Positions 32,438-42,740 of a DNA stretch of 64,000 nt are shown in pieces. Position 1 is the stretch's first letter; each line of letters starts with the position of its first letter. This DNA comes from Prevotella melaninogenica ATCC 25845. Its GTDB lineage: Bacteria; Bacteroidota; Bacteroidia; Bacteroidales; Bacteroidaceae. Under the pieces are notes generated by a model that was not told the DNA's origin, made no database searches, and saw only the letters and a list, made by a program, of their open reading frames with translations. The stretch is from assembly GCF_000144405.1 (NCBI RefSeq), contig NC_014370.1, positions 749,501 to 813,500 on the forward strand. Reading direction: 5' to 3'. Both the position numbers and the translations under genes were made by a program.

Positions 32438-32765
32438 AAACTTAATTTTTAATTCAGCTGCAAAAGTACTAAATTATACGGAAAAAAACGAACTTGATTT
32501 GTTATGTTTCAAAAGTCTTTTTAAAGGTTAGTTGAGTTGGGGTAGGCGTGTTTTATGGGTTAATGTAGAATTGTTTGATATAGTCAGAATATGTAATTCA
32601 ATTAAGGTTAATTGTAGGAAAATAACAGGAGCACATAACTTAAAATCTTTTATCACGCTTTCAAACATTCATAGTAGAGAATTTACCGATTGAATTCTTT
32701 GAGCATATATAAAAGTTTAAGTTGTGTACTCCAGTTCTTTTATTGCGGTTCTAACTGTGAAGAAT
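32438..32765. other. intergenic region between 5'-nucleotidase and gdhA
   Basis: Holds the 5'-nucleotidase -7 box. The remainder is AT-rich with no feature I can support, and no clear gdhA terminator is visible. Confidence 0.4.
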
Positions 32766-34100
32766 CTAAATAACGCCTTGCGCCATCATTGCTTTAGCAA
32801 CCTTAATGAAGCCTGCTACATTAGCACCCTTTACATAGTTGATGTATCCATCTGTTTCAGTACCATACTTCACACAGTTTGCGTGGATATCATCCATAAT
32901 CTGATGGAGTTTCTGGGCAACCTCTTCACGGCTCCACTTCAGACGTCCAGAGTTCTGACTCATCTCAAGTCCTGACACTGCTACACCACCAGCATTACTT
33001 GCCTTACCTGGACAATAGAGTACCTTTGCGTCTTGGAAAATCTTTACTGCCTCTGGTGTAGAAGGCATGTTTGCACCTTCTGTCACAGCGATAACACCAT
33101 TCTTTACGAGTTCAGCAGCTGCTTCTCCGTTGATTTCATTCTGTGTTGCGCATGGAGTTGCGATGTCAGCCTTCTCAGACCAAGGTCTTCCTCCTGGAAC
33201 ATACTTGACATTATACTTCTCTGCATACTCGCGAATACGTCCACGCTCAATGTTCTTAAGTTCCATTATATAAGCCAATTTCTCCTCATCTATGCCATCT
33301 GGGTCGTAGATGTAGCCATCTGAATCGGAACAGGTAAGCGGCTTTGCACCTAATTCAAGCAACTTTTCTATTGTGTACTGTGCTACATTACCCGAACCAG
33401 AGACGAGGACGGTCTTACCTTTGAGGTCAATATTACGAGTCTTAAGCATGTTCTGCAAGAAGTATACATTACCATATCCTGTTGCTTCAGGACGGATAAG
33501 TGAACCACCGAACTCCTGACCTTTACCTGTAAGGATACCAACAAACTGGTTCGTCAGTTTCTTATATTGTCCAAACATATAACCAACTTCGCGTCCACCA
33601 ACACCGATGTCACCAGCTGGAACGTCACAGTCTGGACCAATGTAATTCCACAATTCTCTCATGAAAGCTTGACAAAAACGCATTACCTCTGCATTTGATT
33701 TACCTCGAGGAGAAAAGTCTGAACCACCCTTAGCGCCACCCATAGGGAGTGTTGTTAGTGAGTTCTTGAATGTCTGCTCAAATGCGAGGAATTTTAAGAT
33801 AGACTCATTAACTGATGCATGGAAACGGAGTCCACCTTTGTAAGGACCAATCGTGTTGTTATGTTGTACACGGAAGCCCATATTGGTTTGTACATTTCCC
33901 TTGTCATCAACCCAGTTTACACGGAACTTAATGATTCTGTCTGGTATACAGAGTCGCTCAATAAGATTGGCTTGTTCAAAACCTGGATGTTTATTATATT
34001 CATCTTCGATCGTATCTAATACCTGTGAAACGGCCTGAATATACTCTGGCTCATTTGGAAAACGCTGTTTTAATCTCTCTACGACTTCTGTTGCTTTCAT
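32766..34100 (-). CDS. gdhA: NADP-type glutamate dehydrogenase
   Basis: 444 aa, hexameric small-subunit GDH (class I): 2-oxoglutarate + NH4+ + NAD(P)H to glutamate, the main ammonia-assimilation route in Prevotella. Catalytic region PMGGAKGGSDFSPRGKS with the active Lys, GPDCDVPAGDIGVGGREVGY, and Rossmann VLVSGSGNVAQYTIEKL. The P6 residue after GSG..A points to NADP, but specificity is inferred. Monocistronic. A -7 box TATCTTTG lies on the minus strand at 34173-34166. Confidence 0.96.
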   Translation of the reverse strand: MKATEVVERLKQRFPNEPEYIQAVSQVLDTIEDEYNKHPGFEQANLIERLCIPDRIIKFRVNWVDDKGNVQTNMGFRVQHNNTIGPYKGGLRFHASVNESILKFLAFEQTFKNSLTTLPMGGAKGGSDFSPRGKSNAEVMRFCQAFMRELWNYIGPDCDVPAGDIGVGGREVGYMFGQYKKLTNQFVGILTGKGQEFGGSLIRPEATGYGNVYFLQNMLKTRNIDLKGKTVLVSGSGNVAQYTIEKLLELGAKPLTCSDSDGYIYDPDGIDEEKLAYIMELKNIERGRIREYAEKYNVKYVPGGRPWSEKADIATPCATQNEINGEAAAELVKNGVIAVTEGANMPSTPEAVKIFQDAKVLYCPGKASNAGGVAVSGLEMSQNSGRLKWSREEVAQKLHQIMDDIHANCVKYGTETDGYINYVKGANVAGFIKVAKAMMAQGVI

Positions 34101-34358
34101 AAATAGTTGTTTTTATTATTATATCCTGAAATGTTTTATTTTTATAATTACGCTTGTTTATGTTGCAAAGATAATGATTTTTTGCTCAAATAGCTATCTT
34201 TTTGTTGTAAAATATTTGATTATGGTGTGAATAAGTAACTATCAACTCTCTTTTGATTTTAGTAGAATACCTGTTATCTTTTTACAACATGAAGAGCGTA
34301 TTGTTAGTACTACATATATGTAAACATCTTACTTTATTACACTATTTTTATAATTCAT

Positions 34359-34443
34359 GTTGCTGTCACTTTTAACATTTCGTACAAGTGTTTGTAAACT
34401 AAATAGTTACCTATATATAGGTAATGACAGTAGTGACAGGAAA
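34359..34443 (+). repeat. 85-bp dispersed repeat, copy D
   Basis: Starts TGTTGCTGTCACTTTTAACA and ends GACAGTAGTGACAGGAA. Same orientation as copy A. Confidence 0.8.
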
Positions 34444-34595
34444 ATTAATCTTGATAAAAGCCACTTTGCTATGGTTTCTTATCTTAAGGTATAGTTACTG
34501 CATTACAAGTCGGATAAGGCTGTTTGACTTATTAAATATTTTAAGTGAGGTCGCTTTTTCATTTTTACAAATCTTCTCCATACATTTTAATGCTT

Positions 34596-34660
34596 AGCAC
34601 ATTATGTGCGAAGGTTCCGCACATGTTGTGCGGAGGGTAAGCACCAATGGTGTGGAGGAG
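34596..34660 (+). repeat. 22-bp-period palindromic array, 3 units (P4)
   Basis: Cores at 34597 (GCACATTATGTGC), 34619 (GCACATGTTGTGC) and 34641 (GCACCAATGGTGT), spaced exactly 22 bp. Confidence 0.8.
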
Positions 34661-34814
34661 TATTACTATTTTCTTTAGCCACAGAATCTGTTGCATGGGA
34701 CTTCGGATATATTGACTAATAAGGCTTAGTAATGAAGAAGGGTATTCCTTTTTGAGCGTTTGAAGACTTCTTCTTTTATTAATTTCGTAGATAGACAGAG
34801 TTCTTGGCAGGTTA

Positions 34815-34905
34815 TGTAACTCGAAAAGTGTGCAACGTCTTTGTTGCAAAAACAAACAAGCTATTCGATAATAGCATACAATCTGTTTAGGTTTAATAAA
34901 CTAAT
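34815..34905 (+). mobile_element. degenerate relative of the TTAA MITE right half
   Basis: Scattered matches to 51340-51425: gtaactcg, caaacaagctattcgataat, aatctgtttaggtttaataa, in the same order and spacing. Weak; it could be coincidence in AT-rich DNA. Confidence 0.35.
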
Positions 34906-34964
34906 ATGAGTAAAAAACTATGTTTTATGCGTATAATACGGTAAAAGTTTGATAGCGATATAAC

Positions 34965-35000
34965 AATGCCCATAATCCTTGTTTGGGATTACGGGCATTA
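34965..35000 (-). terminator. terminator of the DEAD-box helicase gene
   Basis: Stem aatgcccataatcc / gggattacgggcatt with one mismatch, 27 nt past the stop. Confidence 0.75.
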
Positions 35001-35026
35001 TATAATAATGTGTAAACGAACTCGCT

Positions 35027-36748
35027 TTACTTCTTACCGAGTCCACGAAGCCACTTCAGAGGTTTTTTAATAAGAGCCTTCAAGCCTGATTCGTTGTTGG
35101 ATGTTGATGGCAACTCCTCACGAATATCATATTTCGTACTCCTTCTTACAGACTTGTCTTCTGGTGTACGCTGGCGGTTGTTACGCTTCTTGCGCTTATT
35201 GTTAGGCTTCTTGTTCTGCTGATTGGTAGTGCTTTCAGCATTACCTTTATTATTAGCAGGTTTCCTGTCATTGCGCTTCTCGTTGTCTGCTTTTGGCTGA
35301 CGTTCCTGCTGCTTACCCTTATTCTGACGATTATTCTTCTTGTTTACTGGTTTACCTTCAGTTGCTGCAGGATTGTTATCTTGCTGCTTTTGAGGTCTAT
35401 GGTTCTGTTTATTTCCAGCCTTACGCTCCTGTTGGTTCGCGTTGTTCTCGTCAGTGTTGTTCTGAGTCTGCGGTGCAGGACGTCTGTTGCGCTGCTTGTT
35501 GTTTCCCTGTTTCTTGTCCTTGTGGCTCTGATGGTCACGGTCCTTACGACGACGACTCTTTGCACTATTGCCAGCCTTCTTAGGCTTTCCATTGCTCTTG
35601 TATTCAGGACCTTCGCCAAGTTCTGCTGGTAGTTGCGCCTTCTCAACCTCCTTCTCTAAGAACGATTCAATCTGCTGGAAGAAGTAGATATCGTCTTCAT
35701 TCACGAAGGTAATCGCCTTTCCGTCACGGTCAGCACGTGCTGTACGACCGATGCGGTGTACGTAATCCTCTGCGTCATGAGGTACATCATAGTTGATGAC
35801 CATTGCTATGTCGTCGATATCAATACCACGTGAAACGATGTCAGTAGCCACCAACACATCAATTTGTCCGCTCTTGAACTTAAACATAACGTCATTACGC
35901 TGTTCTTGATCGAGGTCGGAATGCATCTCACCACAGTTGATGTGCATGCGATTAAGCGATCCTGCAATCTGCTTTACCTTCTGTTTTGAACCTGAGAAGA
36001 TAATGACACGCTTGAGATCTCCAGCCTTGAAGATATCCTTAATGATACCCATTTTCTGCGTCTCATAGCATACGTATGCTGTCTGCTGAATCTTTTCTGC
36101 AGGCTTACTTACAGCGAGTTTAATCTCAACAGGATTCTTTAGCAGTGTCTTAGCAAGTTCTTCAATCTTTGCAGGCATCGTAGCAGAGAACATAATTGTC
36201 TGACATGTTGCAGGCAATTTCTTTGCAATAGTCATAATGTCATCAGCAAAACCCATGTCGAGCATACGGTCAGCCTCGTCGAGGATAAAGAAGCTTACCT
36301 TCGACAAGTCTACGTTTCCGAGTGAAATATGTGATATAAAGCGCCCTGGAGTAGCAATCACTACATCTGCTCCTAATGCGAGACTCTTCAACTCCTGATC
36401 GTATCTATTACCATCATTACCACCATAGACAGCAACACAAGATACACCATCAAGATAGTAGGCAAAGCCCTGCATACCTTGGTCAATCTGCTGTGCTAAC
36501 TCGCGAGTAGGCGACATGATGACACAATTAATTGCTGACTCAGGGTAGCCACCATCAGCCAGTTTAGAGAGAACTGGAAGGAGGTAAGCCGCTGTTTTAC
36601 CTGTTCCAGTCTGGGCAACGCCCAATACGTCGTGTCCTTTTAATATTTCGGGAATGCACTTCTCCTGAACTGGAGTACATTCATCAAAACGCATGTCATA
36701 TAGTGCGTCAAGTACGTTATCGTTTAAATCTAAATCTTCAAAATACAT
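35027..36748 (-). CDS. DEAD-box RNA helicase, RhlE-like, with long basic tail
   Basis: 573 aa. The helicase core (1-370) has Q-motif region TPVQEKCIPEIL, motif I AQTGTGKTAAYLLP, motif II DEADRMLDMGF, motif III SAT and motif VI HRIGRTARADRDG. From about 375 to 540 the protein becomes a low-complexity K/N/Q/R tail (e.g. KNNRQNKGKQQERQ), likely disordered and RNA-binding. The last 20 residues are hydrophobic/basic (GLKALIKKPLKWLRGLGKK). It probably acts in ribosome assembly or RNA decay, and such tails suit cold adaptation or condensates. Downstream of lon-tgt-lptF/G by 59 nt, so possibly in the same transcript. Confidence 0.93.
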   Translation of the reverse strand: MYFEDLDLNDNVLDALYDMRFDECTPVQEKCIPEILKGHDVLGVAQTGTGKTAAYLLPVLSKLADGGYPESAINCVIMSPTRELAQQIDQGMQGFAYYLDGVSCVAVYGGNDGNRYDQELKSLALGADVVIATPGRFISHISLGNVDLSKVSFFILDEADRMLDMGFADDIMTIAKKLPATCQTIMFSATMPAKIEELAKTLLKNPVEIKLAVSKPAEKIQQTAYVCYETQKMGIIKDIFKAGDLKRVIIFSGSKQKVKQIAGSLNRMHINCGEMHSDLDQEQRNDVMFKFKSGQIDVLVATDIVSRGIDIDDIAMVINYDVPHDAEDYVHRIGRTARADRDGKAITFVNEDDIYFFQQIESFLEKEVEKAQLPAELGEGPEYKSNGKPKKAGNSAKSRRRKDRDHQSHKDKKQGNNKQRNRRPAPQTQNNTDENNANQQERKAGNKQNHRPQKQQDNNPAATEGKPVNKKNNRQNKGKQQERQPKADNEKRNDRKPANNKGNAESTTNQQNKKPNNKRKKRNNRQRTPEDKSVRRSTKYDIREELPSTSNNESGLKALIKKPLKWLRGLGKK

Positions 36749-36807
36749 ATTTTACTGTTTTTCCCTTCATCATGAGGGTAGTTTTTACTTTTGTTTTGTC
36801 CGCCTTA

Positions 36808-38025
36808 TTAACTTGGTGCATGTCTATAGCAGAAGTAGGCGATGATAGCAAAAATGATATTTGGTATCCACGCTGCCAATATAGGCGGTGTGTCATCCTT
36901 AATAGCAAAGGTTGCTGAAACGGTCTGGAGCATGATATAGCCGAAACTCAATGCTAAACCGATTCCAAGATAGAGTCCCATTCCACCTTTCCTCTTACGT
37001 GAAGAGAGGGAGAGACCGATAATGGTGAGGATAAAAGATGAGAACGACATCGCTATTCGTTTGTGGAACTCAACTTCATACTGTACCACATTACCAGAGC
37101 CACGGCTGGTCTGCTTGGAGATGTAGTTTAGTAGTTCTGGAGAGGTAAAGGTTTCTTGTTGACCTTTAGAGTAGACAAGATCAGTTGGTTCCATGAGTAG
37201 AACGGTGTCCTTTGAGGCTCCGCTTTGGATATGCTCCTTTAATCCTTTGAGTGTACGTATCTTCCAATTACTTACCTTCCAATGATACTTTGTGTCAGCA
37301 ACGGTATCATACTGAATCTCCATTGCAGTCATGTGGCTAACAATCTTCTTGTTTTTAGTCTTTACAAGTGAGAATCCATAGCCCCGTTTATACTGGTCGT
37401 CGTAATGCTGAATATAAGCGGTAGTATTCTTTGCAACAAACAGTTGTACGTTCTCTGCCGATGTGTTCTTTTTAGAATTACGATAGAGAGACTCAAAGTT
37501 TTGGCGAATAACAGTCCCATGAGGTATCACAAAACTGTTAAGATAGAATGTTAAGCCTGCAATAAGAATACACGAAATCATGTAAGGGCGCATCAGTCGT
37601 CTGATAGACATGCCTGCTGCCATCATTGATATAATCTCAGAATTACCCGCCAGTTTGGAAGTAAAGAAGATTACTGCAATGAATACGAATAGTGGTGAGA
37701 AGAGATTAGAATAGTAAGGGACGAAGTTGGCGTAGTAATCAAAGATGATTGCTCGCCATGGGGCATGATATTGCGTGAACTTAGAGAGGTTCTCGTTGAA
37801 GTCGAACACAATAGCAATGGAGATAATCAATAAGATAGCATAGATGTATGTACCTATGAATTTCTTAATGATATACCAGTCCAGAATACCGATAAAATGA
37901 GAAGGGGAGAGCATCTGAAGTAGATGTCCTACCTTCTTCAAGACAGGAAAGCGTGCTAAAACACGTTGCCCGAAATGGTTAATCAGTTTCTTAACTTTAT
38001 CAACAATCTCTTTAACCTTACTCAT
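36808..38025 (-). CDS. LptF/LptG-family LPS export permease
   Basis: 405 aa. The YjgP/YjgQ fold is ILDWYIIKKFIGTYIYAILL (TM1) with TM2-3 near 95-150, a periplasmic beta-jellyroll (about 185-300) and three C-terminal helices (about 320-400). Partner of LptB in moving LPS out of the inner membrane. The annotated start gives a 45-residue basic N-terminal extension before TM1 that relatives often lack; the Met at residue 39 (37911) is an alternative. I keep 38025 because it sits 11 nt after tgt. Confidence 0.88.
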   Translation of the reverse strand: MSKVKEIVDKVKKLINHFGQRVLARFPVLKKVGHLLQMLSPSHFIGILDWYIIKKFIGTYIYAILLIISIAIVFDFNENLSKFTQYHAPWRAIIFDYYANFVPYYSNLFSPLFVFIAVIFFTSKLAGNSEIISMMAAGMSIRRLMRPYMISCILIAGLTFYLNSFVIPHGTVIRQNFESLYRNSKKNTSAENVQLFVAKNTTAYIQHYDDQYKRGYGFSLVKTKNKKIVSHMTAMEIQYDTVADTKYHWKVSNWKIRTLKGLKEHIQSGASKDTVLLMEPTDLVYSKGQQETFTSPELLNYISKQTSRGSGNVVQYEVEFHKRIAMSFSSFILTIIGLSLSSRKRKGGMGLYLGIGLALSFGYIMLQTVSATFAIKDDTPPILAAWIPNIIFAIIAYFCYRHAPS

Positions 38026-38036
38026 TTGGTTTCTTC

Positions 38037-39164
38037 TTAAATTCTTCTTCCTAACTGTTCAATGACAGAAGCTTTCCACTGCACGAAGTCACCCTGCTCA
38101 ATATGTGTACGTGCATCCGTTACGAGACGGAGATAGAACGCAAGGTTGTGGATGCTGGCAATCTGCATTGCAAGCAATTCTCCCGCTTTGAAGAGATGAT
38201 GGAGATAGGCTTTACTTGTGATAACATCAATGTCACAGCCATCTGAATCAATCGGTGAGAAATCATTTTCCCACTTCTTATTCTTCATATTCATCGTACC
38301 ATTGTAGGTGAAGAGCATTGCATTACGACCGTTGCGGGTAGGCATAACGCAGTCGAACATATCTACGCCGCGCTCAATAGCTTCAAGAATGTTCTGTGGT
38401 GTACCAACTCCCATCAGGTAACGAGGTTTGTCTTTTGGAAGAATCTCATTGACTACCTCAATCATTTCATACATCACCTCTGTTGGTTCACCAACTGCCA
38501 AGCCACCGATAGCATTGCCATCTGCACCCTTATCAGCCACAAACTTTGCTGCTTCACGGCGTAAGTCTTTGTAAGTACAGCCTTGAACGATAGGGAAGAG
38601 ACTTTGTTTATGACCATAGAGCGGCTCCGTCTCGTTGAATCGTTTGATACAACGATCCAGCCAACGCTGTGTCATTTCCAAACTCTTTTTGGCATATTGG
38701 TAATCGCTCTGTCCTGGAGGGCACTCGTCGAAAGCCATCATGATATCGGCACCAATGATTCTCTCCGTGTCCATCACATTCTCTGGTGTGAAGATATGCT
38801 TAGAACCATCGATGTGACTTCTGAACTCACAGCCCTCTTCTGACAGTTTACGAATACCTGTCAATGAGAAAACTTGGAAGCCACCGGAGTCTGTCAGGAT
38901 TGGACGATCCCAACCATTGAAACCATGCAGACCACCTGCAGCCTTGATGATATCGAGTCCCGGACGCAGGTAAAGGTGATAGGTATTACCCAAGATAATC
39001 TGAGCCTTGACCTGTTTACGTAACTCCTCAAAGTGTACACCCTTAACAGAACCGACGGTACCAACAGGCATAAAGATAGGAGTTTTTATCTGTCCGTGGT
39101 CGGTTGTGATGATACCTGTGCGGGCATCACTGGCATTATCTGTATGCTGAAGTTCAAATGTCAT
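38037..39164 (-). CDS. tgt: queuine tRNA-guanine transglycosylase, lacking the Cys zinc motif
   Basis: 375 aa. Exchanges guanine-34 for preQ1 in GUN-anticodon tRNAs. Catalytic elements are present: TDSGGFQVFSL with the base Asp, FDECPPGQSDY, GGLAVGEPTEVM, and DMFDCVMPTRNGRNA with the nucleophilic Asp. The C-terminal zinc site usually reads CxCxxC with a later His. Here the matching segment is SDGCDIDVITSKAYLHHLF: only the first Cys remains and two residues are missing, although SIHNLAFYL with the His is kept. I think this is common in Bacteroidetes, but that needs alignment. Its ATG overlaps the lon stop (TAATG). Confidence 0.94.
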   Translation of the reverse strand: MTFELQHTDNASDARTGIITTDHGQIKTPIFMPVGTVGSVKGVHFEELRKQVKAQIILGNTYHLYLRPGLDIIKAAGGLHGFNGWDRPILTDSGGFQVFSLTGIRKLSEEGCEFRSHIDGSKHIFTPENVMDTERIIGADIMMAFDECPPGQSDYQYAKKSLEMTQRWLDRCIKRFNETEPLYGHKQSLFPIVQGCTYKDLRREAAKFVADKGADGNAIGGLAVGEPTEVMYEMIEVVNEILPKDKPRYLMGVGTPQNILEAIERGVDMFDCVMPTRNGRNAMLFTYNGTMNMKNKKWENDFSPIDSDGCDIDVITSKAYLHHLFKAGELLAMQIASIHNLAFYLRLVTDARTHIEQGDFVQWKASVIEQLGRRI

Positions 39165-41629
39165 TATTTTGTTTCCTCCTTCTTTTCTTCAACAATCGTA
39201 AAGTCTACAGGGTGTTCTACCTTTTCATCGGTCAAAGCAAAGTCCCATACCTGCTGAATGTTCTCAACGAAGTGGAATTGAAGACCCTTACGATAAACCT
39301 CAGGAATCTCCTCAACATCCTTCTTATTCTCTGAACACATCACGATATCAGTAATTCCTGCACGTTTAGCAGCAAGTATCTTCTCCTTGATACCACCCAC
39401 AGGAAGAACCTTACCGCGTAGGGTTATCTCACCCGTCATAGCAGTGTTCTTACGCACCTTACGCTGTGTGAGGGCTGAAGCAATACTTGTTGCAATCGTT
39501 ATACCAGCTGAAGGACCATCCTTTGGAGTTGCTCCTTCTGGTACGTGGATATGGATGTTCCACTGTTCAAAGATGCGATAATCTACGTTCAATGCGCTGA
39601 TATGTGCCTTGACATACTCCAATGCAATGACAGCAGACTCCTTCATGACATCACCAAGGTTACCGGTCAGGGTTAACTTACCCGCTTTACCCTTAGAAAG
39701 TGAGGTTTCAATAAAGAGAATCTCACCGCCAACACTGGTCCATGCAAGACCTGTTACCACACCAGCATATTTGTTGCCCTGGTAGATATCACGTGTGAAA
39801 GGTGGCTTACCTAATAAGTCCTCTAACTTATCTGGAGTAATCTTCGTATAAGGAAGTTGCTTATCCATTGCCTGCTTGAAAGCCAACTTGCGCATTGCTT
39901 TGTTGATTTGCTTCTCAAGTTGACGCACACCACTTTCGCGTGTATAGTTTTCAATAATCTTCTCCAACGTTGCCTTGGCAAACTTTGGCTTCTCTTCTAA
40001 CTGGTCTAAACCTGTATTTTCGAGTTCTTTTGGTACGAGGTGGCGTTTTGCTATCTCAACCTTTTCTTCCGTAATATAACCTGAAACCTCAATAAGTTCC
40101 ATACGGTCGAGTAGTGGACGTGGAATAGTATTGAGGTCGTTTGCCGTAGCTATGAACAATACCTTTGACAAGTCATAGTCCATATCCAGATAATTATCAT
40201 GGAAAGCGTTGTTCTGCTCAGGGTCGAGAACCTCCAACAAGGCTGATGATGGGTCGCCATTAACAGTGTTCTGAGTAACTTTGTCAATCTCGTCAAGAAT
40301 GAAAACAGGATTTGATGAGCCTGCCTTTTGGATATTCTTGATGATACGTCCAGGCATAGCACCAATGTAAGTCTTACGATGTCCTCTGATTTCTGATTCG
40401 TCGTGGAGACCGCCGAGAGATACACGTACATACTTACGCTTCATAGCTTCCGCAATACTCTTACCCAAACTGGTCTTACCAACACCCGGAGGACCGTAAA
40501 GGCAGAGGATTGGCGACTTCAAATTTCCACGCAACTGAAGGACTGCAATGTATTCAAGGATACGTTCCTTGACCTTCTCCATACCATAGTGATCCTTGTC
40601 AAGAATACGCTTTGCACGCTTCAAGTCAAGATCGTCCTTAGTATATTCATTCCATGGTAGGTTGACCATTGTCTGCAGATAATTCACCTGCACACTATAA
40701 TCAGGGCTCTGTGGGTTTAAAGTGTCAAGTTTGTCTAATTCCTTTTGGAATATTTTGGCAATATCTTCTGACCACTTTTTATTCTTAGCCTTTTCAAGTA
40801 ATTCTTTCTTGTCAGGTGCAGAATCGCCATCACCCAATTCTTCCTTAATGTTCTTAATCTGCTGATGTAGGAAGTATTCGCGCTGCTGTTCGTCAAGGTC
40901 CTCACGTGTTTTTGAGCGTATATCCTGACGGAGATGCTGGAACTGAATTTCACGATTCAGCACCTTCATCAACGCAAACAGACGATCTTTGATAGAATTT
41001 TCTTCTAACATTTGAATCTTATCTGTTACTGGGAATGGCATGGTTGAACACACATAATTCACTGCGACAACAGGATTGTTGATATTGTCAAGTGCAAACT
41101 GTGTGTCATCTGGGATGTCATCGCTACCATGGATATACTCCTTAGTGACCATCTTCATGTCCTCAACAGCCGTAGAGAATTCCTTGTCTCTCTTTGGTTC
41201 TGCTTCTTCTGGTAATGCAATGGTGTATCCCTTCATGTAGGGTTCTACGGCTGTGATTTCCTTTATCTTACACTTGCCAAGTCCCTGTAAGATGACCGTG
41301 CGGTTGTTCCCCTCGTAATTGCCAGGCATATCAAAGGCACGAACGAATCGTGCGTAGATACCTGTCATATAGACATCGTCTACTTGAGGGTCATTAATAT
41401 TGCTATCTTTCTGACTTACAATTGCTATAATCGTGTTAGGGTTCTCTTCCAAGTGTTCGACAAGAGCCAGAGTTGGTTTTCTGCCAACGAGGATAGGGGA
41501 GAGAATACCTGGGAACATAACGAGGTTACGGGTTACGAAAATAGGGATTTCGCCATCAACTTGTACGTCCAAGTTTGGCATGTCTCCTTCGTAATCAGTA
41601 ATCATTTGTATAGAGCTATTTTGTTTCAT
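39164..41629 (-). CDS. lon: ATP-dependent protease Lon
   Basis: 821 aa LonA. An N-terminal substrate domain (about 30-225) precedes a coiled helical region. The AAA+ module has Walker [17 protein letters not shown] (about 375-390) and Walker [10 protein letters not shown]. The Ser-Lys peptidase domain has [16 protein letters not shown] (Ser) and a Lys in [14 protein letters not shown]. Degrades misfolded and regulatory proteins in the cytoplasm. First gene of lon-tgt-lptF/G. A -7 TACCTTTG lies on the minus strand at 41666-41659. The clpB/degP palindrome is not present here. Confidence 0.97.
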   Translation of the reverse strand: MKQNSSIQMITDYEGDMPNLDVQVDGEIPIFVTRNLVMFPGILSPILVGRKPTLALVEHLEENPNTIIAIVSQKDSNINDPQVDDVYMTGIYARFVRAFDMPGNYEGNNRTVILQGLGKCKIKEITAVEPYMKGYTIALPEEAEPKRDKEFSTAVEDMKMVTKEYIHGSDDIPDDTQFALDNINNPVVAVNYVCSTMPFPVTDKIQMLEENSIKDRLFALMKVLNREIQFQHLRQDIRSKTREDLDEQQREYFLHQQIKNIKEELGDGDSAPDKKELLEKAKNKKWSEDIAKIFQKELDKLDTLNPQSPDYSVQVNYLQTMVNLPWNEYTKDDLDLKRAKRILDKDHYGMEKVKERILEYIAVLQLRGNLKSPILCLYGPPGVGKTSLGKSIAEAMKRKYVRVSLGGLHDESEIRGHRKTYIGAMPGRIIKNIQKAGSSNPVFILDEIDKVTQNTVNGDPSSALLEVLDPEQNNAFHDNYLDMDYDLSKVLFIATANDLNTIPRPLLDRMELIEVSGYITEEKVEIAKRHLVPKELENTGLDQLEEKPKFAKATLEKIIENYTRESGVRQLEKQINKAMRKLAFKQAMDKQLPYTKITPDKLEDLLGKPPFTRDIYQGNKYAGVVTGLAWTSVGGEILFIETSLSKGKAGKLTLTGNLGDVMKESAVIALEYVKAHISALNVDYRIFEQWNIHIHVPEGATPKDGPSAGITIATSIASALTQRKVRKNTAMTGEITLRGKVLPVGGIKEKILAAKRAGITDIVMCSENKKDVEEIPEVYRKGLQFHFVENIQQVWDFALTDEKVEHPVDFTIVEEKKEETK

Positions 41630-42012
41630 AAAGTTCTTTTATACCTGCTTTTAGCTTGCAAAGGTACAAAATAAAACCGAAAGACTAAAAGAATAATTGT
41701 GCTTTAATTAGCTATCTTGTAAAAAGGTGGGGTTATGTGCATAAGAAACAGGTGGTAAATAGTAGGCTGTTTGTACTCCGCTCATTTGGTGTTGAAGCTT
41801 CGCACCATTGGTGTTAAGCCTCCGCACTATGTGTGCTAAGCCTCTTTGATCCGATAAAAGCTGGTGAGTAAGTCTACTATTGTAGGAACAATAAGCTACA
41901 GTAAGCCCTTAACGTCTTACTTGTCTGTTAATGTGTTTTCGGATGATAATAGCTTTAAATACGTTTCTTTACTGAATGTTAGTTATTGTCTTATCATTTA
42001 TAGCCTTCTTAC
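41630..42012. other. intergenic region upstream of lon
   Basis: Contains the lon -7 box and a three-unit 22-bp palindromic array. No terminator stem for the trmN6-like gene is evident. Confidence 0.5.
41779..41842 (-). repeat. 22-bp-period palindromic array, 3 units (P5)
   Basis: Units begin at 41779 (CGCTCATTTGGTGT), 41801 (CGCACCATTGGTGT) and 41823 (CGCACTATGTGTGC), 22 bp apart. Linkers TGAAGCTT and TAAGCCTC indicate inverted orientation relative to P2. Confidence 0.8.
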
Positions 42013-42723
42013 TTACTTAATGTAGAATGCTTGTGTAAGATTTTGATACCACATTGTGCGTACTCCATTATCGTCGTTTAGTACTTGTTCTTCTATCTTA
42101 TATACTGCGGTAGTATCCTTTCCAAACTCTATTAAGCAGCGTTTAGCAGGTTTTGAAGATTTTGTTTTAATATTAGTTATCTTTAGTATTGATAATCCGT
42201 TAAATATAGCTTCTGCTTCAAGTATATCTTTGTTGTCATAAGGGATGATAACGGATAGTGTTCCGTTTGCTTTAAGGAGCCTTTTAGAATGGTAGATTAG
42301 TTCTTGGTGAGAGAGGGTGTCAGTGTGTCTTGCAGTTGTTCTTTGTTGTAAAGGATTTTTTAATGAATTAATAAAATAAGGTGGATTGCAAACAATTGCA
42401 TCGTAAATTCCTTCTTCTTGGGTTTCACTGCATGGGATGTAATCTTGTAGGGAACTATTGAGAATGTTTATTCTATCATTAAATGGAGACGCTGAAACAT
42501 TAAGATGCGCATCTTCAAGCGCTCCCTTGTCAATCTCGATAGCATCAATCTGAGCTGTAGAGAAACGTTGTGCCATCATAAGGGCAATGAGTCCTGTTCC
42601 TGTTCCTATATCAAGAATTCTTGTACCACCTTTTGCCCAAGCTCCGAGCAATACGCCATCAGTCCCGACCTTCATGGCCGTGTGGTCATCAATGATATGA
42701 AATTGCTTGAAAGTAAATCCCAT
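42013..42723 (-). CDS. tRNA1(Val) (adenine37-N6)-methyltransferase, TrmN6/YfiC type
   Basis: 236 aa SAM methyltransferase. It starts MGFTFKQFHIIDDHTAMKVG, has SAM-binding ILDIGTGTGLIALMMAQ (about 35-51) and the N6-adenine motif NPPYF (about 115-119). This matches YfiC/TrmN6, which modifies A37 of tRNA1(Val); the substrate is inferred from family. It follows the lipid-kinase gene by 17 nt on the same strand. Confidence 0.88.
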   Translation of the reverse strand: MGFTFKQFHIIDDHTAMKVGTDGVLLGAWAKGGTRILDIGTGTGLIALMMAQRFSTAQIDAIEIDKGALEDAHLNVSASPFNDRINILNSSLQDYIPCSETQEEGIYDAIVCNPPYFINSLKNPLQQRTTARHTDTLSHQELIYHSKRLLKANGTLSVIIPYDNKDILEAEAIFNGLSILKITNIKTKSSKPAKRCLIEFGKDTTAVYKIEEQVLNDDNGVRTMWYQNLTQAFYIK

Positions 42724-42740
42724 TCGTCTCGTTTCAGGAT

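Larger units (their letters stand above)
34101..34964. other. repeat-rich intergenic region upstream of gdhA
   Basis: No credible gene; a 96-codon minus frame inside it overlaps repeats and lacks homology. Contains the gdhA -7 box, 85-bp repeat copy D, a three-unit palindromic array and a decayed MITE relative. Confidence 0.55.

Noticed and set aside
34565-34855. 96-codon minus ORF
   Set aside because: Overlaps the P4 palindromic array and repeat debris; no conserved features.
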